A stretch of 14,518 nucleotides of DNA from Synergistaceae bacterium (GTDB lineage Bacteria > Synergistota > Synergistia > Synergistales > Synergistaceae): positions 1 through 14,518 of the forward strand of contig JAAZCN010000024.1 in assembly GCA_012513245.1 (NCBI GenBank). The letters are read 5' to 3'. This document shows positions 1-7,068 of this stretch, in pieces. The notes under the pieces were generated by a model. The model saw nothing but the letters and a program-made list of their open reading frames with translations. It was not told where the DNA came from and did not search any database. Positions within the stretch are counted from its first letter, which is position 1. The number at the start of each line of letters is the position of its first letter. A program made the translations under genes and the position numbers.

Positions 1-663
1 CCCTGCGTCAGAGACAAGGGCCCCCTGCCCGCATACAATGACGGGCCGTTTTGCGGCAGCAAGCAATGCGATGGCCCTGTCTATCTCCCTGAGATCAGCG
101 ACAGGACGCTGATATGGCCATCTTGCCATGCAGGGGTCAGGATAGAGGTCATTTACTTCGGCCTCTTCTTCGTAGACGTCCATCGGGATCCTCATGTGCA
201 CAGCTCCGGGCCTTCCGCTTACAGCGATCCTGAAAGCTCTTCTTATCAAAAATGGCAGGTCCTCTGCCTTTGTTGCAAGTATGCTCTCTTTTGTTATTGC
301 GCTGTAAAGTCTGTTCTGATCAAATCCTGAGAGGGTGTTTCTTTTATCGCTGTTGAAAGGTACGTCGGAAGTAAAACATATCGTTGGAATTGACCCTGTA
401 AATGATTCGATCACCCCCGGAACAGGATGCCCGCCACCCGGACTTGGAGCTTCACTTATTCCCACCTTGCCCGTTACTTTCGCGTAGGCCTCCGCCATGA
501 ATGCTGCTGACCGTTCATCATGGGTCATTACGTGGGTAATATCCGGCCATTTGAGCCATTCTCTGTAAAGTCCAAGTGTCGTCTCTCCCGGGAGACCAAA
601 AACATGCTTTATCTCGTGGAGTCTTAGCATTTCAAGAAATATCCTGGCTCCTGTCATTTTCAT
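1..663 (-). CDS. ThDP-dependent enzyme, acetolactate synthase-like (partial, N-terminal 221 residues)
   Basis: The frame is open from the ATG at 661-663 to the left edge, so the C-terminal part is outside the window. The N-terminal pyrimidine-binding domain of ThDP enzymes is seen: a VFGLPGETTLGLY segment (about residues 21-33), then THDERSAAFMAEAYAKVTGKVG (about 47-68), whose Glu50 sits where the cofactor-activating Glu of acetolactate synthase lies. It ends in the start of the central domain (RPVIVCGQGALVSDAG). The usual SGPG(A/P)TN stretch is replaced by EAPSPGGGHPVPG, so it is not a textbook acetolactate synthase; sulfoacetaldehyde acetyltransferase, oxalyl-CoA decarboxylase or another 2-oxoacid lyase are open options. 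Start choice: GGAAGGA lies 10 bases before this ATG; a second ATG at 655-657 is less well spaced. It lies downstream of rubrerythrin on the same strand, 109 bases away. Substrate unknown. Confidence 0.5.
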   Translation of the reverse strand, partial: MKMTGARIFLEMLRLHEIKHVFGLPGETTLGLYREWLKWPDITHVMTHDERSAAFMAEAYAKVTGKVGISEAPSPGGGHPVPGVIESFTGSIPTICFTSDVPFNSDKRNTLSGFDQNRLYSAITKESILATKAEDLPFLIRRAFRIAVSGRPGAVHMRIPMDVYEEEAEVNDLYPDPCMARWPYQRPVADLREIDRAIALLAAAKRPVIVCGQGALVSDAG

Positions 664-672
664 AATAATATC

Positions 673-720
673 TTCCTTCCCATTTTTAAAAGGGAAGGAA
701 ATGTCTTTGCATTCCTTCCC
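673..720 (-). promoter_or_regulatory. Alternative hairpins over the ThDP gene ribosome site / rubrerythrin terminator
   Basis: Read on the minus strand, GGGAAGGAA (720-712) is followed by TTCCTTCCC (700-692) and again by GGGAAGGAA (681-673). The middle copy is complementary over 9 bases to both outer copies, so only one of the two hairpins can form at a time. The first hairpin is followed by TTTT and may terminate rubrerythrin transcripts weakly. The second hides the ribosome site of the ThDP gene. The pairing is seen directly; the regulatory role is inferred. Confidence 0.5.
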
Positions 721-729
721 TCATTATTC

Positions 730-752
730 GACTCTTATTTCCCGAAAGAGTC
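730..752 (-). repeat. Inverted repeat in the rubrerythrin 3' region
   Basis: GACTCTT and AAGAGTC (7 bp, 9-base loop) lie 21 bases after the rubrerythrin stop. There is no T-run behind it, so it is more likely a transcript-stabilising hairpin than an intrinsic terminator. Confidence 0.5.
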
Positions 753-772
753 AGACCGTATTTTTTGGGAAA

Positions 773-1306
773 CTACCAGTTTTTGGCCCGGATCTCGAAG
801 TGTGCCTGCTTGTGATCGCAGACCGGGCATTTCTGGGGAGCCTCTGTGCATTCGTATATCGCTCCGCAATTGCGGCATTTCCAGAAGACTTTTCCGTCCC
901 TAAGGAAGACGTGTCCCTCCTCGAGGTTCTTCGCGAAATCTTTATAACGTTTTTCATGTTCCATCTCGACTTGGGCGATATTACTGAACATCTCGGCAAG
1001 TTTAGTGAAGCCCTCTTCTTCCGCTTCCTTTGCCATCCTCGGGTACATGTCGGTCCATTCGTAGTTTTCGCCTTCAGCGGCGGCTTTGAGATTTTCCGCA
1101 GTGCGGCCTATGCCCGAGAGGGCCTTGAAGTGGAGCTTTGCATGCTCCTTCTCATTGTCTGCGGTTTCGAGGAAGATCGCAGCTATCTGTTCATAGCCCT
1201 CTTTTTTCGCAGCAGATGCGAAGTAAGTGTACTTGTTGCGCGCCATTGATTCACCGGCAAAAGCTTCCCACAGGTTCTTTTCCGTCTTGCTTCCTTTAAG
1301 CTCCAT
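773..1306 (-). CDS. rbr: Rubrerythrin
   Basis: This is a cytoplasmic peroxide-reducing diiron protein of anaerobes, and 177 residues is a normal length. The N-terminal ferritin-like domain carries diiron ligands: Glu19 in AFAGESMARN, Glu52 and His55 in NEKEH, and the late E-x-x-H pair in VEMEHEKRY. The C-terminal rubredoxin domain has the two CxxC pairs (KCRNCG and KCPVCD), giving an Fe(SCys)4 site that passes electrons to the diiron centre. Start choice: GGAGG lies 8 bases before the ATG at 1304-1306, and the protein then begins MELKGSKTEKNL as in other rubrerythrins. The longer frame starting at 1321 would place the ribosome site inside the gene. It has its own good promoter and diverges from korAB, which makes sense because that enzyme is oxygen-sensitive. 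The family is certain; the physiological electron donor is not visible here. Confidence 0.5.
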   Translation of the reverse strand: MELKGSKTEKNLWEAFAGESMARNKYTYFASAAKKEGYEQIAAIFLETADNEKEHAKLHFKALSGIGRTAENLKAAAEGENYEWTDMYPRMAKEAEEEGFTKLAEMFSNIAQVEMEHEKRYKDFAKNLEEGHVFLRDGKVFWKCRNCGAIYECTEAPQKCPVCDHKQAHFEIRAKNW

Positions 1307-1347
1307 TTGTGATGCCTCCATACCCTATAATTTTTACTGCCATTCAT

Positions 1348-1375
1348 ATTTTATAACTATTACATTTAATGTCAA
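1348..1375 (-). promoter_or_regulatory. Promoter of rubrerythrin
   Basis: TTGACA (1375-1370) and TAAAAT (1353-1348) are separated by 16 bases on the minus strand, a near-consensus housekeeping sigma promoter. Transcription should start near 1340, about 35 bases before the ATG. A TATAAA lies two bases upstream of the chosen -10. Confidence 0.5.
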
Positions 1376-1405
1376 AATATGTAAGTTGTTTTACCTGATA
1401 TTCAC

Positions 1406-1434
1406 TTGAAAGGTTAAACTTATAAATGTATACT
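1406..1434 (+). promoter_or_regulatory. Promoter of korAB
   Basis: TTGAAA (1406-1411) and TATACT (1429-1434) have exactly 17 bases between them. Transcription would start near 1441 and leave an untranslated leader of about 100 bases before korA. Confidence 0.5.
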
Positions 1435-1486
1435 CTTGAAACCGTTCAAGAAATTATCCAATTTAAAGGCAAAAAATCTGATTTTT
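1435..1486 (+). promoter_or_regulatory. Two small dyads in the korAB leader, possible operators
   Basis: CTTGAA-ACCG-TTCAAG (1435-1450) sits directly on the predicted start of transcription, and AAAAATC-T-GATTTTT (1472-1486) follows 21 bases on. Both are symmetrical and well placed for a repressor, but I recognise neither motif. Short AT-rich dyads also arise by chance. Confidence 0.5.
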
Positions 1487-1540
1487 ATAGAAACCGCTGA
1501 TGTTTTTCTTTGTTTTAATATAAACCAGGGAGGGAACAAT

Positions 1541-3268
1541 ATGGACAGGATCCATTCGCCTGAGTCTGAGGTGACAATTTCTTTTTGCGCCGCAGCAGGA
1601 CTGGGCCTTCAGACAGCTGAAGACCTGACGAGGCAGATGCTCTCACAAGCCGGCTATTATGTATTTTCCACAAGAGAATACATGTCAAGGGTAAGAGGGG
1701 GCAATAATTCTACACAGATAAGAGTCTCGACTAAACCCGTAAGGGCTTATGTAGACCGTATTGACTGGCTTTTCGCGCTTTCTCAGGAACTGCATCCCAA
1801 CATAACAGAAAATATTACAGAAGATACGAAGATATTAGGTGACGCATCAGCCATGGAGAAGGAAATTTCCTCGCTTGGCAGAAAGATGATAGACCTTGAT
1901 CTTGCTAAAAGAGCATCTGATCTGGGCAGCCCGAAATTTTCTTCAATGATCGTTGCCGGGTTTATCGCAGGTATATTTATGCTGGAAGAGGATACCGCAG
2001 ATGAACTGATCGAAAAGCGTTTCAGTGACGCAGTGCTCTCAGACAAAAATAAATTGGCATTCAGGGCAGGCCGTCAGCTTGGAAAGGACCATGTGGGAGG
2101 CGAGGCTGTCCTAACGGTTCCGGACAAGCCGGCGATGGACGAAATATTCCTTGTCGGCAACAGCGCTGTAGCGCTTGGAGCGGCTTCTGCCGGATGCAAC
2201 TATATAACAGCATATCCGATGTCTCCCGGGACAGGTGTTTTTTCGTACTTTGCGAAAAACGCAAAACTCTTTGGCAGCGTAGTAGAACAGGTAGAGGATG
2301 AGATATCCGCGATAAATATGGTCGTGGGCGCCGCCTACGCAGGAGCAAGAGCAATGACCACAACTTCAGGCGGCGGATTTGTCCTTATGTGCGAAGGGAT
2401 CAGCCTCGCAGGGATAACCGAGACGCCGGTGGTGGTACACCTTGCTCAGAGACCGGGCCCTGCCACAGGACTTGCTACAAGGACAGAGCAGGCTGACCTT
2501 GAACTTGCACTTTATGCGGGACATGGTGAATTTCCAAAAGCACTTTACGCACCTGTGAACGTTGAGAGTGCTTTTAGAATGGCAGGCAAGGCATTTAATA
2601 CAGCACATAAATATCAGGTGCAGTCGATCATACTGACTGACCAATACCTCCTTGACAGCGGATACGATGTTATAAGGCCCGATCCGTCATCGATACCTGC
2701 CCCCCTCCATCCGGTCAAAACGGAGAGCGGCTACAAAAGATACGCATTTCCGGCTGAAGGAGAATATGTCTCCCCCTTCGGAGTCCCGGGATTTGGTGAG
2801 GGATTTGTCTCCTTAGACAGCCATGAGCACACCGAGGACGCCCATATAACCGAGGACAGGCTACTTAGGAAGGGTATGGTGGAAAAGAGACTTAAAAAAC
2901 TTGAGGCATTGACGAAAGAAGCCATCCCGCCTCTTGTTCTTGGGCCAAAGAAGTACGATACAGCGGTCATCTGCTGGGGATCAGTTTTCGAACCTTTAAA
3001 GGAAGCGATGGAGATACTTGACTCTAAAAACGCGGTACTCGTTGCTTGCGAGCAGGTATATCCGCTTTCGGAGGAATTTAGGAAGATCATCTCATCGCCC
3101 TGCAGGAAGATATTTGTTGAGGGAAACGCTACAGCACAGTTCTCAAGGGTGGTACGTTCCCTCACCGGAATAGGCGCGGATGAAACGATACTAAAATACA
3201 ATGGGTTCCAGTTCACCGTTGAAGAGCTGGTCAGGGAACTGGGCGAGCTCTTGAGCGAAAGACCATAG
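1541..3268 (+). CDS. korA: 2-oxoacid:ferredoxin oxidoreductase, fused gamma-alpha subunit
   Basis: With KorB it oxidatively decarboxylates a 2-oxoacid to acyl-CoA and CO2, reducing ferredoxin, in the cytoplasm. The 575-residue chain is in the family order. A gamma (Rossmann-like) domain at about 10-190 comes first, with the CAAAGLGLQTAEDL and REYMSRVRGGNNS segments. The alpha pyrimidine-binding domain follows at about 205-420, with GNSAVALGAASAGC, AYPMSPG, the VEDEISAINMVVGAAYAGARA stretch that includes the ThDP-activating Glu, and TTTSGGGFVLM. Domain II is at the C-terminus. Start choice: GGGAGGG lies 6 bases before the ATG at 1541; the longer open frame beginning at 1436 has no ribosome site and starts about at the predicted transcription start. 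korB follows after 19 bases. No delta (ferredoxin) or vorD/porD-like gene is present, typical of the two-subunit KorAB type. The substrate (2-oxoglutarate, pyruvate, branched or aryl oxoacids) cannot be read from the sequence. Confidence 0.5.
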   Translation: MDRIHSPESEVTISFCAAAGLGLQTAEDLTRQMLSQAGYYVFSTREYMSRVRGGNNSTQIRVSTKPVRAYVDRIDWLFALSQELHPNITENITEDTKILGDASAMEKEISSLGRKMIDLDLAKRASDLGSPKFSSMIVAGFIAGIFMLEEDTADELIEKRFSDAVLSDKNKLAFRAGRQLGKDHVGGEAVLTVPDKPAMDEIFLVGNSAVALGAASAGCNYITAYPMSPGTGVFSYFAKNAKLFGSVVEQVEDEISAINMVVGAAYAGARAMTTTSGGGFVLMCEGISLAGITETPVVVHLAQRPGPATGLATRTEQADLELALYAGHGEFPKALYAPVNVESAFRMAGKAFNTAHKYQVQSIILTDQYLLDSGYDVIRPDPSSIPAPLHPVKTESGYKRYAFPAEGEYVSPFGVPGFGEGFVSLDSHEHTEDAHITEDRLLRKGMVEKRLKKLEALTKEAIPPLVLGPKKYDTAVICWGSVFEPLKEAMEILDSKNAVLVACEQVYPLSEEFRKIISSPCRKIFVEGNATAQFSRVVRSLTGIGADETILKYNGFQFTVEELVRELGELLSERP

Positions 3269-3287
3269 GGAAAGGGGACTGCTGACA

Positions 3288-4139
3288 ATGATCAAGACAG
3301 CATTCGATTACACAGGCGAGATATCATGGTGCCCGGGATGCGGGGATTTTAAAATACTTGAGTCCCTGAAGATGGCGCTCAGCGAGCTGGGGCTTGACCC
3401 GAAGGAGGTTGTTGTAGCCTCCGGCATAGGACAGGCTGCCAAGATGCCCCATTATCTGAAATGCCACTGCGTCAACGGCCTTCACGGCAGATCACTCCCT
3501 ATGGCGGCAGGCATAAAGGCTTCCAACAGAAGCCTTACTGTCATAGCTGTGGGAGGCGACGGTGACATGTACGGAGAGGGCGGGAACCACTTCATGCATG
3601 CCATAAGGAGAAACCCTGACATCACCAATATAGTTTGCAACAACATGATATATGGACTTACAAAGGGACAGGGATCACCGACAACTGCTATTGGGATGAA
3701 GACTTCGACCCAGCCTTTCGGTGTTACAAGCAAACCGCTCAACCCGTTACTGCTGGCGCTGTCATGCGGTGCGACTTTTGTCGCCCGTGCCTCGGCCGCA
3801 GATGTGGAGAGGACAAAAGATATCATAATGAAGGCGATAAGACACAAGGGCTATGCGCTGGTGGACATATTCCAGCCCTGTGTATCGTTCAATAAGGTCA
3901 ATACATGGCAGTGGCTGACAAAAAGCACTAAATGGCTCGATGGAGAGAGGGACGCCTCAGACAAGCTTGAGGCGATGAAGCTCTCAATGGAGACAAATCC
4001 CTATCCGCTTGGCATAATTTATAGAAGTGAACCGGAAAAGACCTTTGAAGAAAATCAGGCTCCCTATGAGACGAATGACGATACCCCGCTCTATGCCAGG
4101 GCACCTGCTCTTGAAAACATAAGGAAGCTTCTTGTCTGA
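3288..4139 (+). CDS. korB: 2-oxoacid:ferredoxin oxidoreductase, beta subunit
   Basis: This is the ThDP- and [4Fe-4S]-binding catalytic partner of KorA; 283 residues is normal. The ThDP diphosphate/Mg motif is clear in GGDGDMYGEGGNHFMHAIRRN, ending at VCNNMIYGLTKGQGSPTT, as is LHGRSLPMAAGIK. Cluster cysteines: Cys15 and Cys18 in SWCPGCGD, and a late Cys in IFQPCVSFN. The third ligand is normally the Cys of a GIGC motif; here that motif reads SGIGQAAK, so Cys59 or Cys61 (KCHC) is the likely substitute. I recall GIGQAAK in other KorB-like proteins, so this may be a subgroup trait rather than damage. A ribosome site (AAAGGGG) lies 10 bases upstream. It is co-transcribed with korA and followed by a strong terminator. 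Confidence 0.5.
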   Translation: MIKTAFDYTGEISWCPGCGDFKILESLKMALSELGLDPKEVVVASGIGQAAKMPHYLKCHCVNGLHGRSLPMAAGIKASNRSLTVIAVGGDGDMYGEGGNHFMHAIRRNPDITNIVCNNMIYGLTKGQGSPTTAIGMKTSTQPFGVTSKPLNPLLLALSCGATFVARASAADVERTKDIIMKAIRHKGYALVDIFQPCVSFNKVNTWQWLTKSTKWLDGERDASDKLEAMKLSMETNPYPLGIIYRSEPEKTFEENQAPYETNDDTPLYARAPALENIRKLLV

Positions 4140-4167
4140 ACTCAGGTATGAAAGCAGCAAATAAACA

Positions 4168-4208
4168 CAGGCCGGGCTATAGCAGCCCGGCCTGGTTTCA
4201 CTATTTTT
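4168..4208 (+). terminator. Intrinsic terminator of korAB, possibly shared with pdxS
   Basis: An 11-bp perfect GC-rich stem (4168-4178 with 4184-4194; inner arms AGGCCGGGCT and AGCCCGGCCT) with a 5-base loop is followed by a T-rich stretch whose main run is at 4202-4208. pdxS ends convergently at 4279. On the minus strand the same hairpin is followed only by a weak T-rich stretch, so it could also stop pdxS transcripts. The bases 4209-4278 hold nothing I recognise. Confidence 0.5.
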
Positions 4209-4278
4209 TTACCTTATTATTGAACTGTAAAGGCTCCCTGAACGACCACGACTCCCACCCTGATGAATCTATCCATTC

Positions 4279-5157
4279 TTATTTTCCGCGTTCCGCCATC
4301 AGGACGGCGATCTCATTTTCGTTGATGCCGACCATTGCCTCGCCAAGATCCTCTGAGACCTCTGCAAGGACTTTAGGATCCATGTAGTTTGTGACTGCTT
4401 TGACAATTGCGACCGCACGCTTCTTTGGGTCGCCTGATTTAAATATCCCGCTTCCGACGAAGACTCCCTCAGCGCCGAGCTGCATCATAAGCGATGCATC
4501 TGCGGGAGTCGCCACTCCGCCCGCAGCAAAGTTAACAACAGGAAGTCTGCCCTCTTCATGTACCGAGAGGAGAAGTTCATAAGGCACCTGTAATTCCTTG
4601 GCGGCCTCAAAAATCTCATCTTTCCTCATCGATCTGACCCTTGATATCTCTGCGTTCATTGCTCTCAGGTGTCGTACAGCCTGAATCACATCACCCGTAC
4701 CGGGTTCACCCTTTGTCCTTATCATGCACGCACCCTCGGCTATACGGCGGAGAGCTTCACCGAGATTTCTGGCTCCGCATACGAACGGCGCTTTGAACAC
4801 AGTCTTGTCGATGTGGTAAATGTCGTCTGCGGGGCTTAGGACTTCGCTCTCGTCGATATAGTCGATTTCAATAGCTTCCAGTATCTGGGCTTCGACGAAG
4901 TGGCCGATACGGCATTTCGCCATGACAGGGATAGAGACGGCGGCCTGAATTTTCTTTATCATTTTTGGGTCGCTCATCCTCGATATTCCGCCTGCCTGTC
5001 TAATGTCGGCAGGGATCCTTTCAAGGGCCATAACAGCGCACGCTCCTGCCTCCTCGGCTATTCGGGCCTGCTCGGGCGAAGTTACGTCCATTATCACTCC
5101 GCCCTTAAACATCCTTGCAAGGTCTCTATTGAGTTTCACCTGTTCACTGATGATCAT
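4279..5157 (-). CDS. pdxS: Pyridoxal 5'-phosphate synthase, lyase subunit PdxS
   Basis: It condenses ribose 5-phosphate, glyceraldehyde 3-phosphate and ammonia to PLP (DXP-independent route), normally in a 12+12 complex with the glutaminase PdxT. The 292-residue (beta/alpha)8 barrel keeps the key residues at the same numbers as the Bacillus enzyme: Asp24 (GGVIMDV), Lys81 (VMAKCRIGH) and Lys149 ([10 protein letters not shown]). The phosphate-binding [12 protein letters not shown] and GVFVGSGIF segments are also present. Start choice: AAGGAGG is 10 bases before the ATG at 5155-5157; an in-frame ATG at 5164-5166 overlaps the ribosome site and is too close. No pdxT is in the window, so it must be elsewhere or ammonia is used directly. 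The gene diverges from a ruined PdxR-like regulator, suggesting that its old control has been lost. Confidence 0.5.
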   Translation of the reverse strand: MIISEQVKLNRDLARMFKGGVIMDVTSPEQARIAEEAGACAVMALERIPADIRQAGGISRMSDPKMIKKIQAAVSIPVMAKCRIGHFVEAQILEAIEIDYIDESEVLSPADDIYHIDKTVFKAPFVCGARNLGEALRRIAEGACMIRTKGEPGTGDVIQAVRHLRAMNAEISRVRSMRKDEIFEAAKELQVPYELLLSVHEEGRLPVVNFAAGGVATPADASLMMQLGAEGVFVGSGIFKSGDPKKRAVAIVKAVTNYMDPKVLAEVSEDLGEAMVGINENEIAVLMAERGK

Positions 5158-5193
5158 AATGATCATTCCTCCTTGTAGTTTGTCATAGATAGT

Positions 5194-5220
5194 ATTATAT
5201 TTATAAATGTTAATTGTCAT
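5194..5220 (-). promoter_or_regulatory. Probable promoter of pdxS
   Basis: TATAAT (5199-5194) on the minus strand is preceded at 15 bases by ATGACA (5220-5215). The -10 is consensus; the spacer is short, so the -35 assignment is uncertain. The 117-base gap to the regulator pseudogene is AT-rich and would have held its operators; I see no clear direct repeats. Confidence 0.5.
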
Positions 5221-5274
5221 TTCAACAATGGACAGATCGTTCTATTCTAAGCATGACAGATAGGAGGATGCAAA

Positions 5275-6078
5275 GTGATATATGACTTTATCGTTGTTGA
5301 CCCTGATTCCGTTACTCCGCTATGGAGACAGATCTACCAGGGAATTGCTGAAGCGCTCGAAAAACGAATGATAGAGCCCTTAAGCAGGCTTCCTTCTATC
5401 CGCGATCTGTCGAAAGGTCTTGGGATGAGCCGTTCTCCTGTGGAAAACGCCTATGTACATCTACAAATGGATGGTTTTATTGAGAGCAGACCTAAAAGCG
5501 GTTATTTCGCACTGAAAAGGCCAAAGGAGATAAAAGACGCATCAGGTTTGAAGCCCGGCGGATCAAAATATCCCGTGATCTATGACCTGAGCAGCACCGG
5601 CATAGAATCAAAGACAGCCGACATCCCTGTGTGGAGAAAACATCTGCGTGCAGCTCTGAATATGCAGGATAAGATGATCTCAGCCGGAGACCCTCAGGGA
5701 GAGTACGAACTAAGGGATGCTCTTGTCAGATACTGCTTTGAGGCACGCAAAGTAAAAGCATCTGCAGACCGTATCGTAATAGCATCAGGTACACAGCAGC
5801 TTCTGACAGAGCTGTGCAGGATGATGGGTAAGATCGGGACTGTCTCAATAGAGCGTCCCGACTATGCACAGTGAGATCGTATCTTTAGTGATTTCGGCTG
5901 GAAGGTCAAACACCTTGGCATTGGCGGTGAATTGACGGGAGTGAGCTTAGGTGTAAATAGCAGAGAGATGCTTAACGGGGCATTACAGGGCCGATATCTT
6001 TTTTCCATGTATCTCCGGAAAAAAACAGACCAGCGGTCACAGCCCCCCTATTTAGTCTGGAATGAATATATCAGATGA
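5275..6078 (+). pseudogene. MocR/PdxR-like transcription regulator, nonsense-mutated and truncated
   Basis: The frame starts at GTG 5275, 7 bases after GGAGG. The N-terminal winged-helix GntR domain is intact (TPLWRQIYQGIAEALEKRMI, then LPSIRDLSKGLGMSRSPVENAY and DGFIESRPKSGYFAL, about residues 14-83). The start of the aminotransferase-like effector domain follows (GDPQGEYELRDALVRYCFEA, IVIASGTQQLLTELCRM). An in-frame TGA at 5872-5874 interrupts it after ERPDYAQ. Reading on in the same frame still gives family-like sequence (DRIFSDFGWKVKHLGIGGE, LGVNSREMLNGA) before it becomes unrecognisable and stops at 6076-6078. Family members are about 450-480 residues; here only about 265 codons remain, and the PLP-lysine region is gone. 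Both a stop and a large C-terminal loss point to a decayed gene. The 199-residue N-terminal product could still bind DNA without sensing PLP. Its position divergent from pdxS fits a former PdxR. Confidence 0.5.
6019..6059 (-). terminator. Possible weak terminator behind the EamA gene
   Basis: On the minus strand a short hairpin (GACC-GCT-GGTC, 6038-6028), optionally enclosed by CAGAC/GTCTG arms (6059-6055 with 6030-6026), is followed by seven T (6025-6019). The stem is short, so this is only suggestive. It lies inside the regulator pseudogene on the other strand. Confidence 0.5.
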
Positions 6079-6982
6079 GCTGTTCGTTCTTTGTAACCAT
6101 GTCCACGTGTCTTTTTCTTAAGGCAGGGACAGCCTCTACTGTAATTACACCGGCAAGTATCATTGCTGAGGCTATAAATATTCGGAAGGTCATCGGCTCG
6201 TCGATAAATATGATTCCCGCAATAGAACCGAAAACGCCTGAAGTTGAGAGCAATATTGCCACGTGCGTGGCGTTGGTATATTTTTGCGCTACAGTCTGTA
6301 TAACAAGAGTCAGTGCGAAACCAATAGTTCCTGTGTGGATGATGGCAAGCCATGCCTTAAGCGGGATGTTTGTCGGGAATGGTTCGAAGGTCACTGCAAC
6401 TGAGACTGCGAGCAGCATTCCTCCGAATGCCTGCCAGCATGTCAGTGCGTATGGATCTACTCCCTTGACGTATTTCTGGACCAGGAGGATGTAGACAGTA
6501 ACAAAAATACATGATCCGAAACTAAGCAGGTCGCCCAGATTGACTGTGAAGTTTCCGTCAAGCATAAGTCCGCACATTCCCATAGTGCAGAGGATAACGG
6601 AAAAAACAACATGCCAGCCGGGGAATGTTTTTGTGAGTATCCATACGGACAAGGGAACAAGAACAACAGACATGGATATTATGAAGGATTGATTGCCCGC
6701 TGTAGTGTATACGAGGCCTATTGCTCCGCACAAATAAGCGCAGATGAAAACCATCCCTAAAAGAGTGCTTTTTAGCCTGGTTTCCTTAGGGAGGAGAAAT
6801 GCCTTTTTCCCAAAAAAAATCATTACTGTGACCCAGGCGATTGCAAAACGCAGCCCGCAGAACCACAGTGGGGTTATTCCATCGAGAGCGTCTCTTATTA
6901 CTACGTTTGCAGTGCCCCATATAAGAGCTACGATCAGTATTCCCAGATCGCCAATCAGCATAAAAAACCGGTTCCTGTCCAC
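6071..6982 (-). CDS. EamA/DMT-superfamily transporter
   Basis: This is a 303-residue integral membrane protein with two EamA repeats and about ten hydrophobic helices. The first repeat begins at about residue 10 (LGILIVALIWGTANVVIRDALDG, a typical DMT opening with W-G-x-N). The second begins at about residue 150 (NLGDLLSFGSCIFVTVYILL) and ends with the conserved LLSTSGVFGSIAGIIFIDEPMT loop. A short basic C-terminal tail follows (ALRKRHVDM). Start choice: GTG at 6980-6982, 6 bases after TAGGAGG; the upstream ATG at 7010-7012 has no ribosome site and would add ten unrelated residues. Family members export amino acids, metabolites or nucleotide sugars; the substrate cannot be told. It lies 86 bases after the metallo-hydrolase with no terminator between, so the two may be co-transcribed. 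Its 3' end overlaps the regulator pseudogene by 8 bases. Confidence 0.5.
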   Translation of the reverse strand: MDRNRFFMLIGDLGILIVALIWGTANVVIRDALDGITPLWFCGLRFAIAWVTVMIFFGKKAFLLPKETRLKSTLLGMVFICAYLCGAIGLVYTTAGNQSFIISMSVVLVPLSVWILTKTFPGWHVVFSVILCTMGMCGLMLDGNFTVNLGDLLSFGSCIFVTVYILLVQKYVKGVDPYALTCWQAFGGMLLAVSVAVTFEPFPTNIPLKAWLAIIHTGTIGFALTLVIQTVAQKYTNATHVAILLSTSGVFGSIAGIIFIDEPMTFRIFIASAMILAGVITVEAVPALRKRHVDMVTKNEQLI

Positions 6983-7068
6983 GTAATGCCTCCTATCAAA
7001 TACACACGGCACCTATTTTAACTCTTCATTCTAAAAAAAGCTAAAGGATAAAAGTCAGTTATGGAGGT

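Noticed and set aside
701..1249. 182-codon open frame on the plus strand
   Set aside because: It is the antisense shadow of rubrerythrin, whose ligands and rubredoxin motif are unmistakable.
1436..1540. Longer korA start at ATG 1436
   Set aside because: It coincides with the -10/start region, has no ribosome site, and adds 35 residues unlike the family; the ATG at 1541 has GGGAGGG at 6 bases.
5872..5874. TGA at the regulator as a selenocysteine or read-through codon
   Set aside because: The position in MocR proteins is not a redox site, no hairpin typical of a SECIS follows, and the C-terminal domain is missing anyway; decay explains both.
5999..6025. TTTTTTCC ... GGAAAAAAA inverted repeat as an insertion-sequence end or terminator
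   Set aside because: The arms are mostly A/T runs, no transposase or target duplication is near, and it lies within the decayed regulator frame.
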